From Candidatus Nomurabacteria bacterium (lineage in GTDB: Bacteria; Patescibacteriota; Minisyncoccia; Phycocordibacterales; UBA9973): a stretch of 8,984 bases of DNA. Below the pieces are notes generated by a model. It had not been told where the DNA came from. It ran no database searches and saw only the letters and a list, made by a program, of their open reading frames with translations. Position 1 is the stretch's first letter; the number at the start of each line of letters is the position of its first letter. The position numbers and the translations under genes are program-made. This document shows, one piece after another, positions 1-5,523 of the stretch. Where the stretch lies: the NCBI GenBank assembly GCA_023267315.1, contig JAHFNN010000035.1, positions 1 to 8,984 on the forward strand, written 5' to 3'.

Positions 1-753
1 CGTAGAAGTGGTCGCACCAGAAGTAGCCACATTTAGAGTTCCCGCAGAAGGATTTGAAAGTGCCAGTGTAGCAGTAACATTCACACTATCAACATCAGAT
101 GCCACGATATCAATTAGATTAAGAGCAGTGTCTTCGGTGTACGTTTCTGCTGCGCTCAAATTTGTTGCTACTGGCGCATCATTGACTGCAGTGACAATCA
201 AACTAACAGTATCAGATGCTGTCGAGTATGCAGTGGTACCTCCATTGGTAGTCGTATCAGCCAAACCACCATCCGTTCCTGTACTTTCATCCCAAGCTTT
301 AATTGTCAGTGCATCAGAAAACGTTCCGTTCACATCAGCATTTGGTTGACAAAATACTCTATTACTTGAATTCGCGTCAAGAGTTCTAGCAGATGATCCT
401 GAAAGTAGGCCGATCAAATTCCATGTTGCGCCGCTATCTTGCGAATAGAAACAAGTTAGATAGGACAAATTGGTCGCAGTTATCGCAACACCGATAGGAG
501 TTGAACCATCAGCATCAAATACATTATCAAGTCCTCCTGCGGGAATCGTTGCATCAACCAAACTGGATACAGACACGCCAACTGCGCCCGTTGGTGCACC
601 CGGATCTTCAATTACTGTTCCTAGTGTCGGACTCTTACTCGAATCAAGAACTGGAGCAGTGTTCGTGGCGAAGGCTGTATGCACACCTCCAATAAAAATA
701 GTAAGCGTAAACACAGCGAGGAAGACAAATTGTCTTTTAAATATATTTTTCAT
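1..753 (-). CDS. Secreted cadherin-like/tandem-95 adhesin, N-terminal part (runs off the left edge)
   Basis: The minus strand is open for 251 codons from the ATG at 753 to the window edge, in frame to base 1, so the C-terminus is missing. Residues 1-29 form a signal peptide: basic KNIFKR, a hydrophobic stretch around 9-23, and an AFA site before TNTAPVLD. Residues 30-190 match from memory a module common in large bacterial surface proteins and hemolysin-type calcium-binding adhesins: PVLDSSKSPTL, then SSLVD, QDSGATWN, CQPNADVNGTFSDALT, KAWDESTGT and NGGTTAYSTASDTVSL. It ends in VTAVNDAPV at 188-195, the hallmark join of tandem-95/cadherin-like repeats. A second repeat starts at 196 (YTEDTALNLIDIVASD). 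Expected role: a secreted or surface-anchored, possibly very long, adhesive protein; the ligand is unknown. It starts 33 bases after the HAD gene stop and may share its transcript. The leader has only a weak GTGGG before the ATG. Confidence 0.85.
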   Translation of the reverse strand, partial: MKNIFKRQFVFLAVFTLTIFIGGVHTAFATNTAPVLDSSKSPTLGTVIEDPGAPTGAVGVSVSSLVDATIPAGGLDNVFDADGSTPIGVAITATNLSYLTCFYSQDSGATWNLIGLLSGSSARTLDANSSNRVFCQPNADVNGTFSDALTIKAWDESTGTDGGLADTTTNGGTTAYSTASDTVSLIVTAVNDAPVATNLSAAETYTEDTALNLIDIVASDVDSVNVTATLALSNPSAGTLNVATSGATTST

Positions 754-786
754 ATTGCCCACATTTTATCATGGAATAATAAACTA

Positions 787-1413
787 CTAGTTATTTATCT
801 GGGGATTGGGACGAGAGATCATCCTGTTATTTTTGAGATAGCTATCAAATGAATCAGCATCAGTATACAAGAACCCCTGCATACCCAAATTCACCGCAGC
901 ATCGACATTTGTTTTACTATCATCAATAAATAGAGATTCTTCTGCTTTCGATTTCGCCGCTTCTAGTGTATGTAAAAATATATCTGCATTTGGTTTTACC
1001 ATTCCAACGACAGACGAGATAACAATAGTATCGAACAAACTCTTAAATTCTGGGTATTCAGTATAGATTTTTCTTTCAAAGAAAGAATTGTTTGCATTAG
1101 AAAGAAGCACTGTCTTAAAACCATTCGATTTTAACTTTTTTATAATTTTAACAAGAGATTGATCTAATTTAAGAAAACTATCAATCTCTTTGCGAATCTC
1201 CTCTTTTGTCGAATTAACTCCCTCATATTTTAAGAAGTAATCAGCAACATCATCTTCAGATAAAATCCCAAGATCAAACTGACGAAATATATTGTGAAGG
1301 TTTTCATCTACAAACCCTTTCTTCAGACGATTCTCTTTGTACCACCCATTTAACACAGGGTCGCAAACAACACCAAAGCAGTCGAATATAAAAGTTGTTA
1401 TTACTGGTTTCAT
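787..1413 (-). CDS. HAD-superfamily hydrolase, subfamily IA type
   Basis: A 208-residue protein with the four HAD motifs in order. Motif I is FDCFGVVCD with nucleophile D11; motif II is LLSNAN with S105; motif III is K140 in GMVKPNAD; motif IV is FIDDSKTNVDAA with D164/D165. Residues 18-85 form the helical cap typical of subfamily IA. The second motif-I acidic residue (normally DxD) is replaced by Phe (D-C-F). Known DxD phosphatases use that Asp as general acid/base, whereas haloacid dehalogenases carry an aromatic there, so plain phosphatase activity is not assured; the substrate cannot be read from sequence. Length is normal (about 200-230). The start gives an N-terminus (MKPVITTFIFD) that fits the family. 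No Shine-Dalgarno precedes it. The adhesin gene follows 33 bases downstream on the same strand, and tRNA-Gln lies upstream on the opposite strand. Confidence 0.9.
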   Translation of the reverse strand: MKPVITTFIFDCFGVVCDPVLNGWYKENRLKKGFVDENLHNIFRQFDLGILSEDDVADYFLKYEGVNSTKEEIRKEIDSFLKLDQSLVKIIKKLKSNGFKTVLLSNANNSFFERKIYTEYPEFKSLFDTIVISSVVGMVKPNADIFLHTLEAAKSKAEESLFIDDSKTNVDAAVNLGMQGFLYTDADSFDSYLKNNRMISRPNPQINN

Positions 1414-1462
1414 TTACAAGATTTGAATTATTGATTTATGATGCCGTTCCACCTCATAAAGG

Positions 1463-1491
1463 TTGTTTTTTGCCACTTTTTGTTGTAAATT
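1463..1491 (+). promoter_or_regulatory. Candidate promoter for tRNA-Gln
   Basis: TTGTTT (1463-1468), a 17-base spacer and TAAATT (1486-1491) resemble sigma70 -35 and -10 boxes (3/6 and 4/6 matches). They would start transcription near 1498, a dozen bases before the mature tRNA 5' end. It is the best spaced pair upstream, but matches are weak and the region is AT-rich, so it could be chance. Confidence 0.3.
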
Positions 1492-1509
1492 AAAGGCTGT
1501 TACAAATAT

Positions 1510-1580
1510 TGGGATATCGTCTAATGGTAGGACAGCGGCCTTTGAAGCCGTTAATTGGGGTTCGAATCCCTGTATCCCAG
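1510..1580 (+). tRNA. tRNA-Gln, anticodon UUG
   Basis: A 71-nt cloverleaf folds cleanly. The acceptor stem TGGGATA (1510-1516) pairs perfectly with TATCCCA (1573-1579). The D stem is GTC/GAC (1519-1521 with 1531-1533). The anticodon stem is GCGGC/GCCGT (1535-1539 with 1547-1551), closing loop CTTTGAA with anticodon TTG at 1542-1544, which reads CAA (Gln). The variable loop is 4 nt, and the T arm (1556-1572) has loop TTCGAAT. The U1-A72 first pair and G73 discriminator also fit tRNA-Gln. CCA is not encoded (the sequence after G73 is CAA), so a CCA-adding enzyme is needed. It stands alone on the plus strand between minus-strand genes and ends 9 bases from the stop of the convergent VOC gene; no terminator is visible in the gap. 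Confidence 0.96.
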
Positions 1581-1589
1581 CAAAGTATA

Positions 1590-2474
1590 TTATCCTTCGT
1601 ACGCTTCCTCCAACTTCTTAATATCAAACTTCTTCATTTTAAGAAATGCTTGTGTCACTCGTCCGATCGCTTCCTTATTCCCTGAAGAAATCATTCGCTC
1701 CATCGCTGTCGGCACAATCTGCCATGGCACTCCAAATTTATCATTGATCCAACCACACTGTTCAGCTTTTGGATCAGCAGAGAGTTTGTCCCAGTAGTAA
1801 TCTACCTCTTCCTGATTTTCACAGCTCACAATAAACGAAATCCCCTGCTTGAAATTCAGCGAACCTTTTTTACCACTATCCATAATTGCCATATTGAAAC
1901 CTTCTATCATAAATCCAGAATGCTTCACAACAGCATTTGTTTCTATTGGATCATCTTGCGTATATTTTTGAAGATACCCAATCTTTGCATTATGGAAAAC
2001 ACTGGTATAAAAATTTACCGCTTCTTCTGCACGTCCACATATGTCACCCGCAAACAAAAGTGTCGGAATCACTTTCTGTGGAGCTTTCATGCCATTAACC
2101 GCAGTCATGATCTGCCAAGAGACACCATATTGATCCATAACCCATCCATACTTTTCTGCGAATGGATATGAAGAGAGTGGCATCAATATTTTTCCTGTAG
2201 ATGACAATTTGTTCCATAAATCATCCACCTCTTGTGCAGAGTCACACGTAATGATAAATGAAATGGTCGGATTAAACGGTAAATACGGACCCGCAGTCAT
2301 GAAACTAAATTTTGTACCAAAAATTTCAACACTCGCCATCTGCACTGCCCCCGATGGAGTGTTCTCAAGATCACCATCACTTTTAACCTTTGTCCCTGGA
2401 AATACTGACATATAGAAGTCAGTGATTTCTTTCATATTCTTTTCGAACCATAAAAACGGTGTAATTTTTTGCAT
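1590..2474 (-). CDS. Tandem-domain VOC/PhnB-like protein (3-dmu-9_3-mt type fold)
   Basis: This 294-residue protein holds two copies of the PhnB-like VOC domain once misnamed 3-demethylubiquinone-9 3-methyltransferase. Copy 1 (about 1-128) has ITPFLWFEKNMKEITDFYMSVF, FNPTISFIITCDSAQEVDDLWNKL and KYGWVMDQYGVSWQIM. Copy 2 (about 132-290) has IPTLLFAGDICGRAEEAVNF followed by YTSVF, then GISFIVSCENQEEVDYYWDKL and QCGWINDKFGVPWQIVP. Single-domain members are about 140-160 residues, so this is a duplication or fusion. Copy 2 keeps the usual QCGW, where copy 1 has KYGW, suggesting the copies have diverged. VOC folds bind small molecules or metals between paired beta-alpha-beta3 modules; neither ligand nor reaction can be assigned. 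The gene lies 32 bases after dnaX and could be read through from it. Its ATG is preceded by ATTGT rather than a Shine-Dalgarno. Confidence 0.88.
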   Translation of the reverse strand: MQKITPFLWFEKNMKEITDFYMSVFPGTKVKSDGDLENTPSGAVQMASVEIFGTKFSFMTAGPYLPFNPTISFIITCDSAQEVDDLWNKLSSTGKILMPLSSYPFAEKYGWVMDQYGVSWQIMTAVNGMKAPQKVIPTLLFAGDICGRAEEAVNFYTSVFHNAKIGYLQKYTQDDPIETNAVVKHSGFMIEGFNMAIMDSGKKGSLNFKQGISFIVSCENQEEVDYYWDKLSADPKAEQCGWINDKFGVPWQIVPTAMERMISSGNKEAIGRVTQAFLKMKKFDIKKLEEAYEG

Positions 2475-2506
2475 ACAATTATTTAATTATTTTTAATAAT
2501 GAAAAT

Positions 2507-3550
2507 TTATTTATTATCCACTTCACCGATCAAATCAATAAGTGCAATCTCTATCGGTAATACAGGAATAAATGTATGCAAGACTTCTTGGTATGCCTGG
2601 AGAAGCCTTGTGAGTGTTTTTGAATTAATGGAGCTGTCCTTTTCTTTAGTAAGCGAGAGAATGAATTCCATATCAGAGTGTGAAAATTCATTTTCAAAAT
2701 GTTTCTTCATATCTGGAGCGTAGCGAAGCAGAAGCACTGCGCGGAATTTATGTAGGATGAGTTTCAAATACACTCGCATATCGAGATTTGATTCTTTCGC
2801 CTCTGTCACCACCTGTAATCCTTTTTTGATATTCTTTTCTTTGATTGCTTCAATGAAACCATTCACGAGTGAGGCCTTTGGTGCACCGGTAATTTTCTCC
2901 ACCTCATCACGAGTGATATCTTTACCTCCAAAACTTACTACTTTCTGGAGCATGCCGAGAGTGTCGCGGAATGATCCATCGCCCAGAAGCGCGATAAGCT
3001 CTGCTGCATCGCCGGCAATCTTTACTTTTTCTTTTTTGGCGACATGTTCAACGATAGTTTTCAAAATCGCTTCAGTTGGTTTTTTAAATTGGAAATTCTG
3101 ACAACGCGACACGATAGTCTCTGGTACTTTTTCAAGTTCGGTTGTCGCGAGAATGAAAATCACGTGTGCTGGTGGTTCTTCGAGTGTTTTCAAAAGTGCA
3201 TTGAATGCTTCTTTGGTGAGCATATGCACTTCGTCAATAATATACACTTTGTATTTTGAATCAAATGGGAGTGTACGCACACCTTCTCGGAGTTCACGAA
3301 TATCATCAATACCACGATTTGAAGCGGCATCCATTTCATAAATATCATTTGGCGATGTGCCAAGCTCGCGCGCAATAATACGAGCAATGGTTGTCTTCCC
3401 TGTCCCGCGACTCCCTGTGAGTAGATACGCATGGGATACTTTCCCTTCTTTAAGAGCAGCTTTTAAGACATTTACAATATGATCCTGGCCGATAACATCT
3501 TCGAATGTTTCTGGACGATATTTGCGATATAAAGCTATATTTTCTTGCAT
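2507..3550 (-). CDS. dnaX: DNA polymerase III clamp-loader subunit gamma (DnaX), short form without zinc module
   Basis: This is the AAA+ ATPase that, with delta and delta', opens and loads the sliding clamp. Numbering from an in-frame upstream ATG at 3574 (eight residues longer), it has ALYRKYRPETFEDVIGQ (14-30), Walker A GSRGTGKT (54-61), MDAASNRGIDDIREL (81-95), Walker B IIDEVH (112-117), sensor 1 ATT (143-145), the SRC arginine finger (156-158) and sensor 2 GSFRDTL (200-206). A helical collar domain follows to the end. I chose the ATG at 3550 because family members begin a few residues before ALYRKYRP; ATG 3574 would leave about a 5-base leader after the TATAAT box. Two oddities: ARELG runs directly into TSPNDIYEMDAASN, so the four-cysteine zinc module usually inserted there is absent; and at about 350 residues it has no tau region for DnaB and Pol III alpha binding. 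No slippery frameshift site is seen near the end. Confidence 0.93.
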   Translation of the reverse strand: MQENIALYRKYRPETFEDVIGQDHIVNVLKAALKEGKVSHAYLLTGSRGTGKTTIARIIARELGTSPNDIYEMDAASNRGIDDIRELREGVRTLPFDSKYKVYIIDEVHMLTKEAFNALLKTLEEPPAHVIFILATTELEKVPETIVSRCQNFQFKKPTEAILKTIVEHVAKKEKVKIAGDAAELIALLGDGSFRDTLGMLQKVVSFGGKDITRDEVEKITGAPKASLVNGFIEAIKEKNIKKGLQVVTEAKESNLDMRVYLKLILHKFRAVLLLRYAPDMKKHFENEFSHSDMEFILSLTKEKDSSINSKTLTRLLQAYQEVLHTFIPVLPIEIALIDLIGEVDNK

Positions 3551-3585
3551 GAAATGAGTATACTCTGCCGGCATTTTTTTTCAAA

Positions 3586-3591
3586 ATTATA
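3586..3591 (-). promoter_or_regulatory. Consensus -10 box for dnaX, inside the terminator T-tract
   Basis: On the minus strand TTTTCTTTTATAATTTTG contains a perfect TATAAT (3591 to 3586), partly overlapping the T-tract of the upstream terminator. A start about 7 bases on (near 3579) gives dnaX a 5-base leader to ATG 3574 or a 29-base leader to ATG 3550. No good -35 lies at 16-18 bases, since that space is terminator hairpin. Confidence 0.45.
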
Positions 3592-3623
3592 AAAGAAAAG
3601 CTGTCCCGCAAGAGCGTGACAGC
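3591..3623 (-). terminator. Intrinsic terminator downstream of the beta-barrel gene
   Basis: On the minus strand GCTGTC, a mismatch, CGC, the loop TCTT, GCG, a mismatch and GACAGC form a hairpin (3623 to 3600) followed by TTTTCTTTT (3599 to 3591). It lies 20 bases after the beta-barrel stop codon and would insulate dnaX from that gene. Confidence 0.85.
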
Positions 3624-3643
3624 CGTTCAGATAATCTTCTTGT

Positions 3644-4213
3644 TTACATTTTGTAGTTTAGATTCAAACCGAAGGAAACAAATTGATTGGCTCCATCATT
3701 ATTATTTTCTAAACCTTGATGCCTACTTTCGGGTTTTGCGTGGTATAGAGTTTGAGGCATTAGATACCCCTTCAATAACCATTTCTTATCTTCCAGAAGC
3801 GTGTAGTTGGCATTCGCATAGAAAACCAAAAACCATGTTCTGTATATAAAATCGCCAGTCGTACTCGCATTACCCATAATACCTCCGCCTAAAGAGAATT
3901 TTTTGAAAAATTTGTGATCAGCACCAACAGTGAAGCCAAAACTTGTAATACGGTATTCCGCATTAAGAAGCCCCATCGTCCGCTGGTACACAAATCCTCC
4001 ATAGAAGCCGGCACCAAATGAATAAGTAGCAGTAACACGAGATAGGTAACGAAAGTCATTTTCACCTCGAACGCCTATAATTTTCTTAGTTGGGTTCTTG
4101 GGATCAGGAGTGTACGAGAGCGTATCTTCTGAAACAAGCGAGAAAATTTTTTCGGTTTGACCAAAAACAAAACTAAACATACATAAAGCTGGAATGAGCA
4201 GGAGTTTTTTCAT
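3644..4213 (-). CDS. Small predicted outer-membrane beta-barrel protein, Bacteroidota-like
   Basis: I do not recognise a named family. The 189-residue protein starts with a clear signal peptide (MKKLLLIPALCMFSFVFG, cleavage likely before Q19), of the ...FGQ style typical of Bacteroidota exported proteins. The rest is rich in alternating aromatic/hydrophobic and small residues separated by short polar turns: RVTATYSFGAGFYGGFVYQR, AEYRITSFGFTVGADHKFF, FSLGGGIMGN, WFLVFYANANYTLL, WLLKGYLMPQTLY and a final strand QFVSFGLNLNYKM. That suggests an 8-stranded, OmpA- or OmpW-size barrel inserted in an outer membrane. No enzyme motif is present. It has its own TTGACA-type promoter, a terminator on each side and no Shine-Dalgarno, so it is a single-gene unit between housekeeping genes. 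Patescibacteria are not thought to have a conventional outer membrane, so gene transfer, a surface or secreted role, or a different host lineage all need considering. Confidence 0.7.
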   Translation of the reverse strand: MKKLLLIPALCMFSFVFGQTEKIFSLVSEDTLSYTPDPKNPTKKIIGVRGENDFRYLSRVTATYSFGAGFYGGFVYQRTMGLLNAEYRITSFGFTVGADHKFFKKFSLGGGIMGNASTTGDFIYRTWFLVFYANANYTLLEDKKWLLKGYLMPQTLYHAKPESRHQGLENNNDGANQFVSFGLNLNYKM

Positions 4214-4244
4214 ATAATTCGGGATTTGGGGTTAATTTACCTAA

Positions 4245-4273
4245 ACGGTACTCCCAGAAGTCTTGTATGTCAA
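4245..4273 (-). promoter_or_regulatory. Candidate promoter of the beta-barrel gene
   Basis: The minus strand has a perfect TTGACA (4273-4268), a 17-base spacer and TACCGT (4250-4245), a poor -10 (3/6). It would give a leader of roughly 30 bases to the ATG at 4213. The sequence TACCGTTTAG also loosely resembles the Bacteroidota -7 element (TAnnTTTG), but not exactly. Confidence 0.4.
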
Positions 4274-4280
4274 TCACAGC

Positions 4281-4317
4281 AAAAAAAAGAAACCCGGCTT
4301 TCGGCCAGGTTTCTTTT
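4281..4317 (-). terminator. Strong intrinsic terminator (potentially bidirectional)
   Basis: AAAAGAAACC (4285-4294) pairs over 10 bp with GGTTTCTTTT (4308-4317). Inside, GGC (4296-4298) pairs with GCC (4304-4306) across loop TTTCG after a C-A mismatch. On the minus strand the hairpin is followed by eight T (4288-4281); on plus it ends in TTTT. It can end the serS-ftsQ-dus transcript or a short RNA started near 4378. Confidence 0.9.
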
Positions 4318-4378
4318 GAGAAATAAAAAGCAAAAGCATGTCGACACAATACTTTTTCTTTTTACTCCTCGGCTACAT
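4281..4378 (-). ncRNA. Candidate small RNA unit (~95 nt), promoter to terminator
   Basis: The promoter at 4413-4384 predicts a start around 4378, and the terminator stops it near 4281, giving a ~95-nt transcript with no convincing reading frame. A GAGGAG lies at about 4370-4365, but the next ATG is 25 bases away and its frame simply translates the terminator. The 5' part carries the 8-bp palindrome TGTCGACA (4340-4347) flanked by AAAAG and CTTTT. It matches no small-RNA family I know (not SRP RNA, 6S, tmRNA or RNase P). The promoter might instead feed the beta-barrel gene with the hairpin as an attenuator. Confidence 0.3.
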
Positions 4379-4383
4379 CGGGC

Positions 4384-4413
4384 ATTATACAGATACTTCA
4401 GTCGTTCGGGCAA
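4384..4413 (-). promoter_or_regulatory. Sigma70-type promoter in the dus/beta-barrel gap
   Basis: On the minus strand TTGCCC (4413-4408) is followed by an 18-base spacer and a perfect TATAAT (4389-4384). This is the best-formed promoter in the window (4/6 and 6/6). It fires away from dus toward the hairpin terminator, with no gene immediately behind it. Confidence 0.55.
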
Positions 4414-4418
4414 GAAAG

Positions 4419-4427
4419 TTATCCACA
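4419..4427 (+). promoter_or_regulatory. Perfect DnaA-box match
   Basis: TTATCCACA matches the consensus high-affinity DnaA box exactly. It sits 5 bases upstream of the -35 of the minus-strand promoter and 2 bases from the inverted repeat at 4430-4452. It is single: no cluster, no dnaA or dnaN nearby, and no change of gene direction. It could therefore be a regulatory or titration site, or chance (a given 9-mer is expected about 0.07 times in this length). Confidence 0.4.
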
Positions 4428-4429
4428 AC

Positions 4430-4452
4430 CGAATTTTGCACTACAAAATTCG
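4430..4452. repeat. Perfect 9-bp inverted repeat with 5-nt loop
   Basis: CGAATTTTG (4430-4438) and CAAAATTCG (4444-4452) are exact reverse complements around CACTA. No T-tract follows on either strand, so it is not an obvious terminator. Its place just upstream of a promoter and beside the DnaA box suits an operator or a processed hairpin in the dus 3' UTR. Confidence 0.6.
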
Positions 4453-4504
4453 TCCAGCAAAGGTATTTTGACGAAGCCTAAATATTTTGTCGGACAATAA
4501 TAAA

Positions 4505-5494
4505 TTAATTCAAGTGCTCAGAAATAAACTTACTGACTGACCTCTCAATTTCTTCTGCGGAGCTTTTTTCCATAAGTTCCATGCGTAATTCTTTTGCGCC
4601 ATCAAATCCATTTACGTATGCTTTGTAATGCTTTTTCATAATCGCAAAATTTTTATGACCGCCGAGTAGTGCTTCAAATAATTTTGTGTGCTCTACCATG
4701 ACACGAAGTTTTTCAGGGATCGTCAGTTTTTCTTTTGAATCAAAATTCGCAAAAAGCCATGGGTTGCCAAAAATCGCGCGACCGAGCATGACACCATCAG
4801 CCCCAGTTTGCTTTATTTTTTCTTTTGCATCTTCAATACTTTGCGCATCACCATTTCCGATAATCAACGTATCTTTATTCATCTTGTTGCGAATCTCTAC
4901 TACCTCACGCACATGCTCCCATCTTGCTGGTACGAGTGACATTTCTTTACGTGTACGCGCATGAATCGTTAGTGCAGCAATATCTTCTGCAAGAAGCACT
5001 GGGATCCATTCATTGATTTGATTTTTATTGTATCCAATACGAGTCTTCACTGAAATAGGAAGTTCACGTCCAGCATCTTTTGTTCCTTGTTTTGCCGCGC
5101 GAATTATTGCAACAGCACTCTCGGGATTTTTTATCATTGCTGCACCTGCCCCTTGCTTCTCGATGGATTTATCAGGACAACCCATATTGATATCGATACC
5201 ATCAAAACCAAGCTCTGCACAAAGCTGTGCTGCAGTACGCATATTGTCTGGATTTGATCCAAAAAGCTGTGCGACGATTGGACGCTCAGCTTCGGTGTAC
5301 ATGAGATCGATCAGTAGCTTTGGTCGAGCTGTATCATGCGCCAAACCATCAGCGGAGACGAATTCTGTCCACGTAACATCTGGTTTACCGTAGGATGCAA
5401 TGAGTCGACGAAAAGCCGCATCAGTCACATCAGCCATAGGTGCCAAGACAAAAAACGGCTTTGGGAGTTTTTTCCAAAAATTATTTTCGCTCAT
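4505..5494 (-). CDS. dus: tRNA-dihydrouridine synthase (DusB-like)
   Basis: A flavoenzyme that reduces specific uridines in the tRNA D-loop to dihydrouridine using FMN and NAD(P)H. This 329-residue protein shows the whole Dus signature. FVLAPMADVTDAAFRR (15-30) opens the TIM barrel and FMN site. INMGCPDKSIEKQGAGAAM (102-120) contains catalytic C106. ISVKTRIGY (147-155) has phosphate-binding K150, and LTIHARTRKEM (175-185) has H178. IIGNGD (211-216) and GVMLGRAIFGNPWLF (234-248) bind FMN phosphate. A helical tRNA-binding domain follows from about 255. Length is typical. The INMGCP form and overall look are DusB-like, but the target uridine cannot be read. It lies 29 bases behind ftsQ, so it is probably last in a serS-ftsQ-dus transcript. 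It may also have its own near-leaderless promoter at 5512-5504, as no Shine-Dalgarno precedes the ATG. Confidence 0.95.
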   Translation of the reverse strand: MSENNFWKKLPKPFFVLAPMADVTDAAFRRLIASYGKPDVTWTEFVSADGLAHDTARPKLLIDLMYTEAERPIVAQLFGSNPDNMRTAAQLCAELGFDGIDINMGCPDKSIEKQGAGAAMIKNPESAVAIIRAAKQGTKDAGRELPISVKTRIGYNKNQINEWIPVLLAEDIAALTIHARTRKEMSLVPARWEHVREVVEIRNKMNKDTLIIGNGDAQSIEDAKEKIKQTGADGVMLGRAIFGNPWLFANFDSKEKLTIPEKLRVMVEHTKLFEALLGGHKNFAIMKKHYKAYVNGFDGAKELRMELMEKSSAEEIERSVSKFISEHLN

Positions 5495-5503
5495 AGGAGT
5501 CTG

Positions 5504-5512
5504 ATAATAGCA
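5504..5512 (-). promoter_or_regulatory. Extended -10 box before dus
   Basis: On the minus strand TGCTATTAT (5512-5504) is an extended -10 (TGn plus a 5/6 hexamer). It ends 9 bases before the dus ATG, so a transcript from it would have almost no leader. The -35 region is poor. It would allow dus expression independent of ftsQ. Confidence 0.35.
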
Positions 5513-5523
5513 TACGGGGTTAA

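Noticed and set aside
2514..2522. Second DnaA-box-like site TTATCCACT
   Set aside because: It mismatches at the last base and lies in the dnaX coding end, where it is simply codon sequence.
4281..4347. Short minus-strand peptide frame after GAGGAG (MLLLFISQKKPGRKPG...)
   Set aside because: The ATG is 25 bases from the GAGGAG and the KKPGRKPG stretch is just the translated terminator stem.
4226..4471. 81-residue plus-strand reading frame in the dus/beta-barrel gap
   Set aside because: It translates straight through the terminator hairpin and the promoter, has no recognisable domain, and shows the composition of non-coding DNA.
4318..4504. Replication origin, suggested by a perfect DnaA box and AT-rich DNA
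   Set aside because: There is a single box, no cluster, no dnaA/dnaN, and genes on both sides run the same way, so there is no origin-like strand switch.
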